Assembly (NCBI GenBank): GCA_023078555.1
Contig: CM041196.1
Coordinates: 10,930,985 to 10,994,984, forward strand
Direction of reading: 5' to 3'
Source: Ulva prolifera
Lineage: Eukaryota > Chlorophyta > Ulvophyceae > Ulvales > Ulvaceae
DNA length: 64,000 nucleotides
Position 1 is the stretch's first letter; every line of letters begins with the position of its first letter. A model generated the notes under the pieces. That model saw only the letters and a list, made by a program, of their open reading frames with translations. It did not search any database and was not told the origin of the DNA. Both the position numbers and the translations under genes were made by a program. Below are positions 63,622 to 64,000 of this stretch, piece by piece.

Positions 63622-64000
63622 ATGTGGTTAGTTCCACGCTTGTTCCTCTGCCTGGCTGCCCTCGCCGCGCCTTGCGCGGCAAGAATAACAAAGACCAGCA
63701 TAGTAGATGATTCTCGAAATAGTATCACTCTCTCGCGCCCGTTTGAATTCACCTACCAAAAGGCCTTCCTTCAGTTCAATGTGACCAATGCTGCTGTCCG
63801 TTGGACGGACGACGATCATGCTCAGGAGTATGACTGCTTTCGATTCTATCTCGCAAGTCCTGTTTACGACACGTTGGATGCGGAGCCCGAAGGCAAGTGC
63901 TGGCAGGAAAACGATACAGCAGGATTCCACGTGTTCAGCCTTGCAACGTTCAGCGACTTCAAAGAGAAGACTGAGACGGACGGTGGACATGTGGCCTGGG
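63622..64000 (+). CDS. GPR107/GOST-family protein, copy 2 (3' end outside window)
   Basis: An open frame from ATG 63622 to the window edge encodes the signal peptide (LFLCLAALAAPCAARI) and the first part of the lumenal domain (RWTDDDHAQEYDCFRFYLAS, PEGKCWQENDTAG, FSDFKEKTETDGGHVAW). It is about three-quarters identical in protein to copy 1, with the same cysteines, and has no lesion in the visible 126 codons. About 150 bases of upstream sequence are also related between the copies, so the duplication included the 5' flank. It is likely the working copy. The window ends just before the site where copy 1 has its stop codon. Confidence 0.85.
   Translation, partial: MWLVPRLFLCLAALAAPCAARITKTSIVDDSRNSITLSRPFEFTYQKAFLQFNVTNAAVRWTDDDHAQEYDCFRFYLASPVYDTLDAEPEGKCWQENDTAGFHVFSLATFSDFKEKTETDGGHVAW

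Overview
The window is eukaryotic nuclear DNA. Coding exons are GC-rich and rich in Ala, Pro, Gly and Ser. They are separated by GT-AG introns of about 60 bp to over 1 kb, and many donors read gtgcg or gtgtg. A plant-type PEX22, a Tudor protein of the plant PTM/DIR17 style and the general base use fit a green alga best. That placement is inference; no rRNA or organelle marker is present. I rebuilt genes by joining exons whose reading phase matches across each intron. For most multi-exon genes every phase agrees, which is the main support where the protein has no recognisable relative.

Layout, left to right. 59-2409 (+): 3' part of a Tudor/AT-hook chromatin protein. 5980-7463 (+): hypothetical membrane protein split by a 518-bp near-perfect palindrome. 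9033-11439 (+): CCCH-RING splicing factor of the RNF113/CWC24 family. 12424-14010 (+): unknown coiled-coil protein. 14629-19223 (+): DNAJC14-like membrane J-protein with Jiv90 domain. 20026-33919 (-): a ten-exon gene for an unrecognised protein of about 3484 residues, repetitive and probably C-tail anchored. 34735-35163 (+): cysteine-less glutaredoxin-fold protein. 35187-39552 (+): KDM8/JMJD5 oxygenase. 43308-43610 (+): C-lobe exon of a protein-kinase-like protein. 44436-45113 (-): PEX22. 46736-49104 (+): unknown 210-residue protein. 53331-56243 (+): decayed copy of a GPR107/GOST seven-helix protein. 63622 to the window end (+): start of a second, so far intact copy.

These are mostly housekeeping genes for RNA splicing (RNF113), chromatin and translation (Tudor protein, KDM8), the ER and Golgi (DNAJC14, GOST) and peroxisomes (PEX22). 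They do not form one pathway. The accessory interest lies in the non-coding and repeat content: the palindrome; cytosine homopolymers always on the sense strand of introns; very short insertions flanked by target-site duplications that share one end, as expected of 5'-truncated LINE or SINE copies; a repeat shared by introns of two genes; and minisatellites at 61.7-62.1 kb. The long gene-free stretches are 2.4-6.0, 39.6-43.3, 49.1-53.3 and 56.2-63.6 kb. I saw no virus-like element.
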